Positions 13,615 through 32,666 of a stretch of DNA of 64,000 nt are shown here, in pieces (the first letter of the stretch is position 1; each line of letters opens with the position of its first letter). Made by a program: the position numbers and the translations under genes. The stretch covers positions 16,132,702 through 16,196,701 of the forward strand of contig CM017567.1 in assembly GCA_007844125.1 (NCBI GenBank), in the 5' to 3' direction. The notes below the pieces were generated by a model, which searched no databases, was not told the DNA's origin, and saw nothing but the letters and a program-made list of their open reading frames with translations. The stretch comes from Sinonovacula constricta. Taxonomy: Eukaryota > Mollusca > Bivalvia > Cardiida > Solecurtidae.

Positions 13615-16260
13615 AGGTAAATGAGAAAAGGTCCTATCAAAATTTTCACAGATATTAAAATTTTATCTACCTGTAGACAAAGGCAAACAAGGTAAATGTA
13701 AATGTGACAAAACACACAGAGACGAGACATAACACACAAAAAGAAAAACCATCAGTTACCGCCTTGGAACGGTCAGTCGGCAAAAGGGCCAACTGGGGTA
13801 CTTAAACCTGGTTTGTGGAGCGCTCCAACCTCGCACTTCCTGAAGGTTTTTCTATCAAACAAACAGTGTAAATAAAAATATCCCGTCAAAGTGAAACAAC
13901 TAACAGTAAGCACCTGCATCGGGAGTTAAAACAGATAAAATGAACTTATGTACATACATAATAACTAGTAATAAAACAACATATGTACAGTATGTACAGT
14001 AGATAAAAGCCTCGGCAACCAAAAAATTCCAAATGAGAGAGTAGTTTCAAATAAAATAAAGCAGTACAAGCGCTGATATATTATAAGAACCATATAATGA
14101 CGTCATAAATGTCATGACGTCATATGTCAAAAGTGGCAAAAGTGAAATGTAGAAAATACGGAAGAAATAATAGAATTTTAGAAAATCAACAAAATAAAAC
14201 GTAGTATTGTTTAGATTTTATACGTTTAAAACATATCATAAACGCCGAGGATTTATCCGCAGTTGACATTATATATATGATAAAGGTACAAAAAATCCCG
14301 ATGTTATACCTACTCTGCAATCTCACGTAAAGGGTATGGAGACTGCTCAAGTTGTCCCACCTATATAGGGCACGACTGGAGAGATGAAGAGACAAGAAAT
14401 CCAACAGTTACTGTCCAATTATGGCTTTAAGTCACTGTTTTCATATACATGTAGTCTCAACGACCTGTCCGGTCATCGTGTAATTTAAAAGCAATGCAAG
14501 TTCTTGACTGTAAAAGGGTCAATTGCAAGCAATGCAGAATCGAAGGATTCCCGGGTTGTAACCGTCTGCAATACATTTTTCTGATAAGTTTTGTAAAGTG
14601 GTCAGAAAAGTTATTGAGACCCTTGATCTTCTTCAAATTGTATAAAACATTTCCATAAAATGCAGGATGGCTTATGCCTTTCTGCATAAGTGTTTTCATA
14701 CTGTTATTATACTTAGAAGCAATAAAACCATTGCGGTGAAAGAATTTTGAAAACGCCTTTCTTAATTTATGAAAACGAAAGCCTTGCTGTAACAGTTTAG
14801 AAGAAATAAAAAGGTTTCTAGCATTGAAATCTTCTACTTTAGTACAAACTCGTGCAAACCTTGTAAGTTGTGATATGTAAATACCATAGGAGGTAGCACG
14901 AGGTGAATCACCATCAAGGTATGGATAATTCACAATACTAAAGTTGAATTCATCTCTCTTGTCATAGATTTTAGTAGAGACGTTGTTATTGGAAATATTG
15001 ATCTCAATGTCTAGTAATGCTGCATTTAAATGTCAGTTATTTGCTTTATTAAGGGTAAGTTCTGGAGGGTAAATCAGATGGATCATTTGAGAAAAGAAAG
15101 GATTATCTATAGTTAGAATATCGTCAAGATAGCGTGACGGTAAATTGAAAGCCTCTATAATGTGGCTTTGGTTTGAAGGGAATAAAGGTTAACATGAAAT
15201 CACGTTCAAAGCAGTATAAAACAAATCTGCAATTAATGGTACACAGTTGGTTCCCATAGGGATACCAATTACTTGTCTAAATAAAGTGTCACCGCATTTT
15301 ATGTAAATATTATCTAATAGAGAACGTAAAGCTTCACAAACATCCGTGCAAGTCCACATAGTAAACTTTTCTAAGAAAGTGTTGGTAAAAAATGCATTAC
15401 TATCATGACATGCAATATATAGACGTTGCTCTCGAGCAAATGTTTTCTCAATAAGAGCAATCAATTTTGTCTTAATTAAATCGTGAGGTAAAGAAGTGTA
15501 CAGCGTAGAGAAATCGTAAGTATTAACTTCAGAGCAATGAAAGTTTAAAGTACGAAACTTGTCTAAGACTTCTGAAGAATTTTTAGTAGACCAAAAAATG
15601 TTAATTCCTGAATTTTCATACACTTTTTCACAATATTTAACAACGTGATTGCGAACGGCTGTAAGGCAAGACGTAAGTAGTTTAGATATGTGAGTGGTGG
15701 TGCTAGAGCTGGCATTAGCTATGAATCGTGACTTGTATGGTGTTTTGTGAAGCTTAGGAATCCAGTACAAGGAAGGAAGTTTTTCTTGCTTTGATTCTAT
15801 TTTGATATTGAAATTATGCAATATCTGTTTATGTTTGTCAATGACTGTCTGAAAGTCAAGGTTGGTGCAAGAGTAAGAACTGGTGGTGGATAACTCAGCA
15901 CTCAGTACATTTTCGTAATATAGTCGTCAGACAAAAATTATGTTGTTTGAAGCTTTGTCTGCAGGTACAAGTACAAATTTATCGTGAATATTCTGAAAGG
16001 ACTGTTTTAGATGTTTTAAGTGATAAAAAGGTCTCTTAGGTAAACTAGAAGGATGGGAGCGGTAGAATTTAACGCGTTTTTTTATTATCTTAAAATGGCT
16101 TTTTTCCAAGTATTAAGTGCTATTGTATCCGTGTTTTCTCTCTTACACCAGCGATCGGCAAACAGATTAATTGCATCAGCAAACACAAAGTTGCAATATT
16201 GTGTACAATATATAATTAAGATAATATACATTCTATCAAGGACAGTGATATAGTACTTTT
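13615..16260 (-). mobile_element. Penelope-like retroelement inserted antisense in the LINE
   Basis: The minus strand carries a Penelope-type reverse transcriptase at 14457-16109. Its 3' flank continues to about 13615, where LINE endonuclease sequence begins. The 3' region (13740-14075 read on the minus strand) recurs on the plus strand at 17965-18245, which supports it being part of the element. Two TGACGTCA palindromes lie at about 14100-14126. I see no GIY-YIG endonuclease after the RT. Exact ends are uncertain, and the 5' edge (16110-16260) has no recognised motif. Confidence 0.72.
14457..16109 (-). pseudogene. Penelope-like reverse transcriptase, nearly full frame with premature stops
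   Basis: Three open segments on the minus strand (15927-16109, 15189-15821, 14457-14933) lie in the same frame. In order they carry FVLVPADKASNNIIFV (N-terminal block), LPSLYWIPKLHKTPYKSRF, TYDFSTLYTSLPH (RT motif with the first catalytic Asp), FRQVIGIPMGTNCVPL, then SRYLDDIL at about 15120-15137 with the catalytic YLDD, and finally NYPYLDGDSPRATSYGIYIS in the thumb. This order is typical of Penelope-like elements. In-frame stops occur at 15927 (TGA where a Cys is usual), at 15189, and between the YLDD and thumb blocks near 15030. Around 15180-15210 the expected ERDFML block lies in another frame, so two compensating indels are likely. A recently inactivated copy, not a working gene. Confidence 0.82.
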
Positions 16261-16263
16261 AAA

Positions 16264-17094
16264 TTAGGGATGTCAACGGATATCCGAATATCCGGATATC
16301 CGTTCTAATCATCAGATATCCGAATCGACTTTGGTATCCGGATTATCGACAGGTGGTGACAGGTGGTGACACGCAGTATCGTATATTTGGCTTCACAGTT
16401 TTAGAAATGTGCTAAAGCATGATGGTATGTGTAATAACATGCCAATTAACCGCCAACGTTTGAAGCTTCTACTGATCCATTTTGTTATGCGAATACCATC
16501 TTTAATTTTGTTGATGAACTTCACACTTTTAGAAATCGGCTAAAGCTTATGTAAAATAATTTGCCAATTAACAGCCATTGTTTGAAGCTATTACTTATCC
16601 ATTTTGATTAAGGAATATTAGCTTTAATTTCGTTTGTTCGGCTTTATTAAGAAGAGATAGAAGTACAATTATGTAGACAATTAACAGTTTTGTCGGCAAA
16701 GATCAGTTACTCATGTTTAATTAAGTCCGTTTGGATTGTATAAATGAATTTATTATGTTTTCATCCGATCACGGTGATCTTGACTTATTCACATCCACTT
16801 CCTAAACAAATCATTAGTAATGCCTTCCAATCTTCAGTCCGAAGTTTGGCGACATTTTGTGATGTGCGTAGACAAATTCTTAAAATGATGAAGTGCCTAT
16901 GCATATGGAAATGTTGATTTAATTATTTCCATTGAAATGACGATTTAATTATGTCAATGGAAACGTTAGTAACCCTGCACACATCCGACTGCAACATCAG
17001 AATTAACTAAGATTTATATCCGGATATCCGGATATCCGTTCGGATCGTTCGACGGATATCCGGATACTAAATTTAATATCCTTTGACATCCCTA
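16264..17094. mobile_element. Non-autonomous hAT-like DNA transposon
   Basis: The left end reads tagggatgtcaacggatat and the right end is its inverted counterpart, atatcctttgacatcccta. Both termini also carry clusters of the palindrome ggatatccg. The flanks show an 8-bp target duplication, cttttaa(a)t on the left and cttttaat on the right, with one extra A on the left. Ends of the TAGGGATG type plus an 8-bp duplication are hAT hallmarks. About 830 bp without an open frame long enough for a transposase. Confidence 0.75.
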
Positions 17095-17095
17095 C

Positions 17096-20040
17096 TTTTA
17101 ATCGATGACTGACCTGTTTTCAGAAACCTTATTAATGGAAATTAGGGGGAAAAATTATCGTATTCAAGTTTCAAGAAGAAAAATGACCATAATAAAGAAA
17201 CAGGTTTAACAGACAAAATAACCTAAACTTTAACATTGCCTACAGAAAAATAATAAAAATATACTACAACAATTACAGAAAGAACTGCAACACCTAAGAG
17301 ATAAAAACTGAAAGTGTCAATAATAACAAGAAGAGCTAACTGGATTGAAAATGGTGAAAAAAGTACACAAATTTTCTTAGCTTAGAAAAAACTATTATGT
17401 TAATAAAATATTCATTTTCTAGAGAAAGATGATCGATCAGACATATATGATCAGAAATTTATTTTAATTGAAACCTGTAACTTTTATAAACAACTATATG
17501 AAAATACCACAGTCAACAAATATGAAAATATTCACTCCTTTCTAAATGATATCCCAGCAGCAAAACTCATCCCACATGAAGCAGTAAATTTGAAGGAAAT
17601 TTAACATATGATGAAATACTCCATACACTTAAAAATATGAAAAATGACAAAAGCCCTGGCTCGGATGGATTTACGCAAATTGGCAGCTTTATTGTTAGGG
17701 CAATTAATTGTGCATTTAAAAAGGGAACATTCTCCCAAAGCAGGAAACTTGGAACCATTATCTGTATCCCAAAAGAAAACAAACCCAAAACAATTCTTAA
17801 AAAAACTAGAGACCTGTTACATTATTAAATGTTATCTACAAACTAGCCTCAGGACGTATAGCTAATAGATTGAAAAGTGTCCTTGATAAATTAATTTCTA
17901 AAGAACAATCTGGCTTCGTTCAGGGTAGAAATATTAGTGAAAACACAAAACTCCGTCATAACTTATAGAAAATATCAGCGCTTGGACATTTTGTATTCAA
18001 ATAGATCGTTTTTCTTTTCATTGCTTGCATTTGGGAAACTCGCCAGGAAGTGCGAGGTTAGAGCTCTGTAAAACCGGTTTAAGCACCCCAGTAGGTTCAT
18101 ATTGCCGAATGGCCGTTCCAAGGCGGTTACTGTCGGGTTTGCTCTTTTCGTTAAATGACTCATCACAAATGTGTTTTTACTTTTCGCTTGGCTTGCATGT
18201 GAAACACCTTTGTTCTGTGCCTTTTCGGAGTTTGGTATAAGTTGCAATGCTCATGGGACTTTGTCATATATTCTTATTCTGTGTGATATTATAAGTACTA
18301 CTGAAAATGAACAAATACCAAGAACATTAAACCTAATCGATTTTGAAAAAGCCTTCGATACACTATCTTTTAACTTAATTGAAGAGACATTATACTTCTT
18401 ATATTTTGGAAATGAATTTATTAAATGGATAAAATTATGCTTGTATAATACAAGTACCTGTGTTCCACTAAATGGTTTCTTATCAGAATTCTTCACAGTA
18501 AAACGTGGATGTAGACAAAGAGTCCCCCATATCCCCTTATATTTTTATTTTATGCACAGAAATATTAACATTGAAAATAAAGTATTCTAACAAAAATTAA
18601 AGGAATTACTATCAATGGAGATGAGTATAAAATATCTCAGATCGCTGATGATACCTCCCTCTTAATTGATGGATCAAAGCAATCACTAAAAATGACTTAG
18701 AAACTTTGGACAAATTTGCAATTATCTCAGGACTTAAGATTAATATTGATAAAACAAAACTTATTTGGATAGGATAAATGAAGTACAGTACCAGAGCAAT
18801 AAAAACAAAATTGGAAATTAAAATAATGTGAAACACAATTTAATGTATTAGGAATAAACTTCGATGTATCTCTTGAAAAAAATAAAATAAATTTTAGCCC
18901 GAAAATAACTACACTAAGTAACTTAATACTACACTGGAAAAGACGTAAATTAACACCAATTGGAAAAATAACTGTCGTCAAGACTTTTACTTTTGCCATT
19001 GTTTAACTATTGTTTCATTAATCTCCCCACCCCAGATACAAAACCTACCAACATTGTTAACAGTATTATGTATAATTTTGTTTGGGAAGTTAAATCTAGA
19101 ATTAAAAAAAGAAATATTAATAAAAAATATGAAGAAGGTGGACTTGGTATGGATTGATTTTATATAACCATAGATTAAAAGACAAGTGGTTAAGAATATA
19201 TGTTGTAAATTCCAGTAGTAAATGCTTCCAATTGGTAGATACCCAATTATACCTTTAAAAGATATTAACTACTAGAGCACTATACGACCAAATTTGTATA
19301 AAGAGTATAAAAATACTTTCTGGAAGGATGCCTAAAGGGCATATGTTACATTTGTAAAAAAAATCCCTTTTCATTCAACTGAAGATTTCTTAAACCTGCC
19401 TCTCTTTACAGTGAATTATTTTGTGCAAACATGGGAAACCCTTTATTCATAAAAACTATGTTTGATAACAAATATTTTTTACAAGACATTATGATACAAA
19501 ATGATACTTTTTTTAAAAAGAGCAGAAATTGAAAGTAAATTTAATATAAAAGTGGATTTTTGCATTACCATATACTTACTACTGGAATAAAACGTTTCAT
19601 TTATAAGCACAATATAGATATTGAACACTATTCCTTGAATAATCCATGCATTAATTGTTATATAAAGTTCATTTTTTTAAACAAGAAATCGGTCTATAAT
19701 ATTTTGATAAATAATAATATTGTACCAAGTTCTCATTTAAAATGGAACCAAATATTCGCTAGTGTTTCTCTAAAATGGAAAATGATTACTAGTTGTGTAT
19801 TTAGATGTACAAATGATACGTACATACAATGGTTTCAAACAAGGATACTACACAGAATATTGGCTACAAATTCATTCTAATACAAAATGAATATAGTATC
19901 TAACAATGTATGTACCTTTTGCGAAGAGCAAGAAGAAACATTTAAACATTTATTTTGTGATGGCATAATTGTAAAACCTTTGTTGATTGTTATTACTGAT
20001 ATCTTGAGAAAACATGGTTATACTGAGATTATTGACAACA
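17096..20040 (+). pseudogene. LINE ORF2 reverse transcriptase and C-terminal domain (broken)
   Basis: Recognisable blocks in order: LLMEIRG (about 17132), ANWIENGEKSTQIF (about 17337), MKNDKSPGSDGFT (about 17637), [15 protein letters not shown] (up to 17952), then after an insertion LIDFEKAFDTLSF (about 18334), VKRGCRQ (about 18498), and the catalytic IADDTSLLIDGS with the Ala-Asp-Asp-Thr codons at 18644-18655. These are followed by SGLKINIDKTKLIWIG (about 18728) and RKLTPIGKITVVK (about 18945). The C-terminal part (19560-20040) has QWFQTRILHRILATN and the cysteine-rich CTFCEEQEETFKHLFC, a CCHC-like motif. Stops and frame changes are frequent throughout. Confidence 0.8.
17965..18245 (+). mobile_element. 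Penelope-like element 3' fragment inside the LINE RT
   Basis: The plus strand here matches the minus strand of 13740-14075. It shares 'aatatcagcgcttg', then 'aggaagtgcgaggtt', 'ccggtttaagcacccc' and 'ccgttccaaggcggtta' in the same order. A stretch of about 170 bp present in the other copy is missing. It separates the RT blocks ISENTKL and DIISTTEN, so it entered after the LINE. Confidence 0.65.
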
Positions 20041-20042
20041 AA

Positions 20043-20045
20043 TTA

Positions 20046-20137
<92 letters not shown>

Positions 20138-20157
20138 ATAGATAGACAGAGAGATAG

Positions 20158-20229
<72 letters not shown>
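20043..20229. repeat. Compound dinucleotide microsatellite (TA)n-(GATA)n-(GA)n
   Basis: About 90 bp of TA, a short GATA block, then about 50 bp of GA. It interrupts the far C-terminal coding part of the LINE. Confidence 0.95.
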
Positions 20230-20230
<1 letters not shown>

Positions 20231-22392
20231 ATTAGCCCTACGATTACTGGACTAGTTTCAAATTTAAATTTCTCATTTAATGCATATAATTCATCTTCCT
20301 GTCAAGTGAAAGGCAGTATGTCATTCAATATAGGACAAACTATCCTCGACTCATTACGAAAAGCAATATTTCAATAGTATCCAACATGGATTCGGCTATG
20401 TAGTAAATCGGAGTACAAGAAAGCTATAATTAAGCGATAATTTATTAAGATTACTTCACAAAAAAGTGAAATTTGATGAATATTGATAAAACTACCATTT
20501 TTTGTTATGAGCAGTTTAGCCCAGGAAATATGTTTATAGACACAATTTTATTGTAACATAAGTTTGTTCAAACAATTTTCAACGTAGAAGCTCACTTAAT
20601 TTTCATAGTGAGTGTTTAGAACATGCATAAAAACACACTTTAACAATCAAGTGAAAACACATGTACTTTCTGTTTCAAAGAGGGACTACTTTTTTGACAT
20701 TGAAAACTATGGTGATAGATTTATCAAACACGGTTAAGGTAATCAAAATTTTAAGCTCCATACTACCTCCATTAGGGTGTATTTAATAATTCTGCTAAAT
20801 GTTGTTTTATATAAGCTTTGCTGTGAAGATGAACTTTTGCCCCCACAAAATGACTGAAAAAAAAAAAAATTCTAAGAAAAGAAAACGTATTTCTAGGTAA
20901 TTTTTCACGTTTATATTTTGCCATTCTGTTCTTATAGAATGTATACATAATTTTGGAAAGTTTTAGAAGAGTCGGACAAAAGACTTCATAGTTATGAGCA
21001 TTCAAAATTTGGGGCATTTTATCATTTCACCGCTTTCACGACCCGTTAAGCAGAACATATTCTTTTTTGCAAAAGGTTCGTGTAATAAAAGTCAAGTAAG
21101 AAAAACTCATGGCAGGTCTAGGGGTTCAATCCAGAATCCTCCAATTCCGAGTAAATAACCTTAACCTCTTGACCAAGAACACTTCAACCATGTTGTGAAT
21201 GCTATCTTAATGTGTTACATGTTTCTCTTATGCAAGAGAATTGATCATCCGAATCTTGAATGAGATTATTTTGAAAACTTGCCGTATCAGGTCTGGGGTT
21301 TTTAATTTGAATTTGAAACCCTACGATCCAGAGTCCAAAAACATAATATCTTGAGCAAAAACACTTTATGTGGTCAGCACTGGAAATACTATTTTTAGAT
21401 TTGCGCGGACCTTACAGAAATCGTTAATGTATATTGCGAGTATCTTTGAATGTTGCATAGACATTTCACCTAAAAAACAGAAAAACTGTGCTATCCAAGT
21501 ACATTTTAATTAAAAAATAATCCTTTTTAATTGGTTGGCTTGTTATATGCTTGTAAATTAACAGCGGACTTGATTAAACTTTGTTGTAAAGTAAAATTCT
21601 GTCTTTTGATTCTCCAGTAAAAAAACCCACAAGAACAACAACAACAACAAATCAGCGTATCTTTTGCATTTTGTTATTAAGTTAAAGTTATCTTTTTATT
21701 ATCTGGTAACAACAACAACAACGACAACAACAAAATATAAACACAACGTAATGAGGGTCCCATGGGAGATAAGGCATTTGGGCTTTACATTCCAGTCAAG
21801 TTTTTGGCGTTTATTTTATAGATCTATGTATATATTTTTTATTAAAACCAAATAATATATCTACATCTAACATATATGTTAGCTTATTTTATTGCTGTTT
21901 TGTTATCATTGTAAATTTTGCATGATTTTGATGTGTCTTTTGTCAAACTGAATTAAAAATGACACGTATTTCACCTTTAAATCCTACGAGAATTTAACTG
22001 TACAATCGGGGAAAACAAAGGGAAATAACAAGTAATAAATAAAGTGAAATCCTAACGTGGTGGCTTCCCTTGGTATCAATTAAGGGAGATTACTTGCATG
22101 AAATAAACTTTGAACCCAATTCTAAGGTTCACATTTAGATTGATAAAATTGGCCAGTTTGTCATCAGTTTGTACGAAGGTAAACCTATCTCTACCTCTAA
22201 AATGCACGGTTTTCTAAACTTCTGTCTTTCTTTTCAAACGGTGTCTCTTGCTGCCAAGTCGACTTAACACACTTCGGACATACAATTGAGATAATACTAA
22301 AATAAGGATGTGCACACAGAGTCACAGTCTATAGGAGAAAAACTATTTTAGGGATAATTAAATGTATAAATGTTGATGTGAATATGCTCTAT
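20230..22392. other. Intergenic, nothing recognised
   Basis: AT-rich with CAA microsatellite patches near 21637-21655 and 21708-21735. No domain-bearing frame or RNA gene seen. Confidence 0.5.
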
Positions 22393-22466
22393 GACCGCGG
22401 GAAGCACAGTTGGTAGAGCACCGGGCACCAGAGCATGTGGTTGTGGGTTCAAATCCCATCTTGGTC
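22393..22466 (+). repeat. tRNA-like sequence, probably a SINE head
   Basis: An A-box-like 'agcacagttggtagagc' and a B-box-like 'gggttcaaatccca' are spaced as in a tRNA. The 5' gaccgcg and 3' cttggtc can partly pair, and the T arm pairs well. I cannot form a proper anticodon stem, so a tRNA-derived retroposon or tRNA pseudogene is more likely than a functional tRNA. Confidence 0.5.
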
Positions 22467-23106
22467 TTTAGTTGTTTTTATTGCACTGTTTATAAACTGG
22501 TAATGAGGACACCTTCACTTGTTTATTGACACAAGTGATACAGGTATGAGAAGAATAAGGGTTCTGTTCTTAGAATTTTAATCTTAAAATGTTTCATATC
22601 ATAGTTTTATTAAAACTATGGTGTGAAAATTTTTCTTAATGAAAAAATGAAACATGTAAAATAACAAGAAAATTCAAGTTTATACAAGGAAGAAACATAT
22701 GGGAGTCATGTGGGATGGTGTGTTGTCTTAATGTGTATAATGTTGGCTTGGGTGGGAGGTGTGATGTGGTTATTGGTATTTGACTGGGGTGAGACTATTG
22801 CAAGGAGTGTAGTTGTAGTGTTTCTTTGGCTTAATCAGGGAGGGGTGTGTTTGTAATGTGTAATAATGCTGTACAGAAGGCTCAGTATGATAGAGCATTT
22901 TCCCTGTATGTAAAAGGGTCCCTGGTCCAGTGTACACCAGTGGCGCTGTTCCCTACTGAAATGTTATTTATATAAATGCATTAATTATGTCATGCTATCA
23001 ATTTTTCTAAGTGTTATATCATAACTTCTGTTACAGGTGGTTTTTGAAACACTCCAGTGTCGGACGTCTCTAGTTTGTGCCCTGGAAATACTGCCAGCAG
23101 AGAAAC

Positions 23107-29799
<6,693 letters not shown>

Positions 29800-30584
29800 A
29801 GTCTCGTGCAACTGTTATCTATTAAGAGGATGATTATGAACATGAAAGAACACAAACTGGTCCAGTTATAATTACCTGATTGGTGCAAAAAGTTTATATT
29901 CATTGTATGTGATCTCATTTACAAAACGTTACTGGAGGTATTTTGAGAACTGTAAGGCCGTCTCAACTAGTGCAGATGTGTGTACATGTATATTTATGAA
30001 ATAATTGTTGTTTTCTTTTGTTTTTTTTGGTGGCATGCGCAAAAACACCAAGGCATTGTCAACAAATTGTACAGCAAGGTTCCACATGTCAGCGAAAAAT
30101 CAGGGAAAATGACTTTTTGTTAAGCTCAGTAACATGTCAGGCAATTTTGAAATTGGTCGGACAGATATTGAGATTAAACTTATGTCAGGGAATTTTATAA
30201 TACAAGATGTTCAAAGCGGTCATTTATTCATAGTAGGCAAAGCCAGTTTCTTCCATTTTGGATTAATTTAGCAATCGGATTGTGCATTACATGGACTCTG
30301 TAGTATCATTCTGTCATTACAGATGGTGCGTTTGTTATCTACAGGACACCGTCATTGCTATTGCATGACCCATAGGGTGAAAGAAAGAAATTTAAGGAAA
30401 GGATAGAAAAAGAAGCTTTTAAAAGTTGCTTGTTTTTCTTCTATTGGTTAGTTATGCTAGCCAGTTTGTGATACCCTTTCTTATTGAAGCTAGTGTATTA
30501 AACTCCCATAACCTTTATAGATAATTATTTTTCTCAATTATATATACAAGTTATTTATATAATGAAATGTCATGCTAGCTTTAA
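29800..30584. other. 3' flank of the peptidase gene
   Basis: Presumably contains the 3' UTR. I do not see a clear AATAAA in the first 700 bp, so the polyadenylation site is not assigned. No other gene recognised. Confidence 0.4.
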
Positions 30585-31358
30585 GCTCACGTGAGCACAA
30601 CGATACCCATTCGTCTAACGTCCATCGTGCGGTGTCAACAATTTGCATGTGAACACACTAGAGGCTACACTTTTTATCCAATCGTCATCAAACTAGGTCA
30701 GAATGTTTGTGTGCAAGAAATCTTGTATGAATTCGTAATTGGACCACTTGGGGTCAAAAACTAGGACATTAGGACATATTTAAGAAAAACCTCGTGAACA
30801 CGCTAGAGACCACATTTATGACCCAATCTTCACTAAACCTGGCCTGCATAAAATCTTGGATGTGTTCATAATTGGGTCACGTTAAGTCAAAAAATAGGTC
30901 ACTAGGTTAAATCTTTGAAAGCCATTGTGAACCCGCAAGAGACCACACTATGACACAATGTTAACTTAACATGGCCAGAATGTTTGCCTGCAAGAAATCT
31001 TAGGTGATTTTGTAACTGGGTCATGTGGGGTCAAAAACTAGATCACTAGGTCAAATTTTATAAAAAAAACAACGTTTTTAGCACACTTTGAGGCCACATT
31101 TATGGTCCATTCTTCACCAAACTTGGCCAGATATTTGCCTGTATGCAATATTAGACATGTTTTGAAGTGGGTCTACATTGATTCAGTAGGTCAGTAGATA
31201 AAAGTCTAGAAAATTCTATCAGCCCAATGGCCACACTAATGGTCCAATCTTTACCAACTATTTCTAAAGTAAGTCTTAGTTACTTGACGCCAGATATGAG
31301 CCTACTAAAATACCGTGTCCTCAGGTGAGCGATTAAGGGCCATCATGGTCGTCTTGTT
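30585..31358. repeat. Dispersed repeat with about 145-bp subrepeats (copy 2)
   Basis: Same family and orientation as 7851-9170 but shorter: about four diverged units with 'gtgaacacactagaggc', 'tcagaatgtttgtgtgcaag' and 'tgggtcatgtggggtcaaaa'. It ends with tcctcaggtgagcgattaag and tcgtcttgtta. The start gctcacgtgagc is itself palindromic. Confidence 0.75.
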
Positions 31359-32660
31359 ATTAAGTTATAAAAGAAGGTATTGGTTAGGTTTGGGCTATGA
31401 AAGAAGCCAATACCATAAGAACATTTATGACAGTGTTAACAGCCGCTTTGTTAAGTTCGGTCAGTAATAATTGAACTCGGTCAGTAAAGAGTTGGGAAGT
31501 TTGTAAGAACGCTGTTACAACCAAAAGGATTATTTTTAATGCCAAATAGTCAAATAAAAAGTTACAATAATTTAAATAATTAAAAGCTGTAGCTGGATAA
31601 TTGAACACATACACTATTTTAATAAACTTCATTTTACAAAGAAAACAATATCTACTGTTGTCACGACCCTGCCTTAGCAATGTGTTATCTTTTTGTTTAA
31701 GTCCCTTTCTAGAAATCCATCGAAAGTATTGTGTTAAACTTGATTGAATGTATTCACTTTAAAACAGGAAACCCATTTCAAATGTGCAGGTAACTATCAA
31801 AAAAATTTTTGGTAGAGTTATGTCCCTTTCTTCTATGACTTTCCATGTGACAATCTTTATTTTGAGAGAGCTTCCAATAGTTGACTCCTTTATACAGATT
31901 TATTTCTCTTAAAGGTTAGAACAATAAATCATTATTTTTTAATGATTAGTTTTTCTTATGATTACTTTTCTTCATGTTTCCTTTGTTTAATTAACAAATC
32001 TTTGGTATTTATGCTTTTTGTAAAGAGGTCAACCATAATAAGGTACATTTTTGTAACGTGTATTTCAAACAATAAAATGTTTTCTCTTTTTTATTACAGT
32101 AAGTTATTTTAATTTCTTTCTTGATAATTGTATTTGAAAAAAAATACTATCAAGATGTCTACAAGGTATGTCTTGTATGACAATAAAACAGGAACAATGA
32201 TTATTGATTCACTTCTCTATTGTTCTTTTTTTACAATATAAATTGCAGACTTATGTTTTGGGACCATCGTTTTTGTTAAATGTTTGAACCCTGTGATAAA
32301 ATAGAAGAAGGTATTTAGTCCTTTGTATTTACATAAGTGTACTTATTGTGAGTCTATCCCGACAGTTTGAGCGTTTTGCCATGTTTAAGTAAAAGTGGAA
32401 ACAGTTTGATTATTATGTCATTGTGTTAACAACGGTTTGCAGTTGTCAAAATGTTGCGGATATGATGGAATATCATACTTTTAATAACTAAATGTGTCAC
32501 TATTATATTTTTATGAAGGGATGTGTTATGTGTAACTTACATTTTAACACACAAAAAGTAGAGATTATACTATTTTCATTATAAATGTGATTGTTGTCTA
32601 TATTTGCCAAACAACCTTTTTAAATACACATGCTTATATGTCCATGATGCTCCTGTTAAG
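31359..32660. other. Intergenic, nothing recognised
   Basis: AT-rich sequence with two AATAAA signals (about 32069 and 32180) that could belong to a long 3' UTR of the upstream peptidase gene, although this is not shown. No domain-bearing frame. Confidence 0.4.
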
Positions 32661-32666
32661 GTGTTG

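Larger units (their letters stand above)
12806..20042 (+). mobile_element. Decayed LINE (Tx1/L1-like non-LTR retrotransposon), split by later insertions
   Basis: One ORF2-like protein can be followed in order along the plus strand. The apurinic endonuclease domain is at 12812-13610. The region after it resumes at about 17096 and runs through the reverse transcriptase to a cysteine-rich C-terminal motif near 19911-19960. The coding total without insertions is close to 3.7 kb, the right size for an L1/Tx1-type ORF2. Phrases such as GLWKFNE after the endonuclease and LLMEIRG before the RT are typical of Tx1-like elements in marine invertebrates. The 13615-17094 gap is filled by an antisense Penelope-like element and a hAT-like element. 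Another Penelope fragment interrupts the RT at 17965-18245. Many stops and frameshifts show it is dead. Clade assignment is from motif recognition only. Confidence 0.8.

Noticed and set aside
22393..22466. Functional tRNA gene
   Set aside because: A and B boxes and a T arm are present, but no acceptable anticodon stem could be formed. Kept only as a tRNA-like repeat.
22872..22960. Second tRNA-like sequence (ggctcagtatgatagagcat)
   Set aside because: Only an A-box-like stretch is seen; the B box is too degenerate to support a call.
23077..23106. Upstream extension of the peptidase start
   Set aside because: The extension would begin at a GTG codon preceded by an in-frame TAG. A eukaryotic start at the ATG of 23107 fits the family length.
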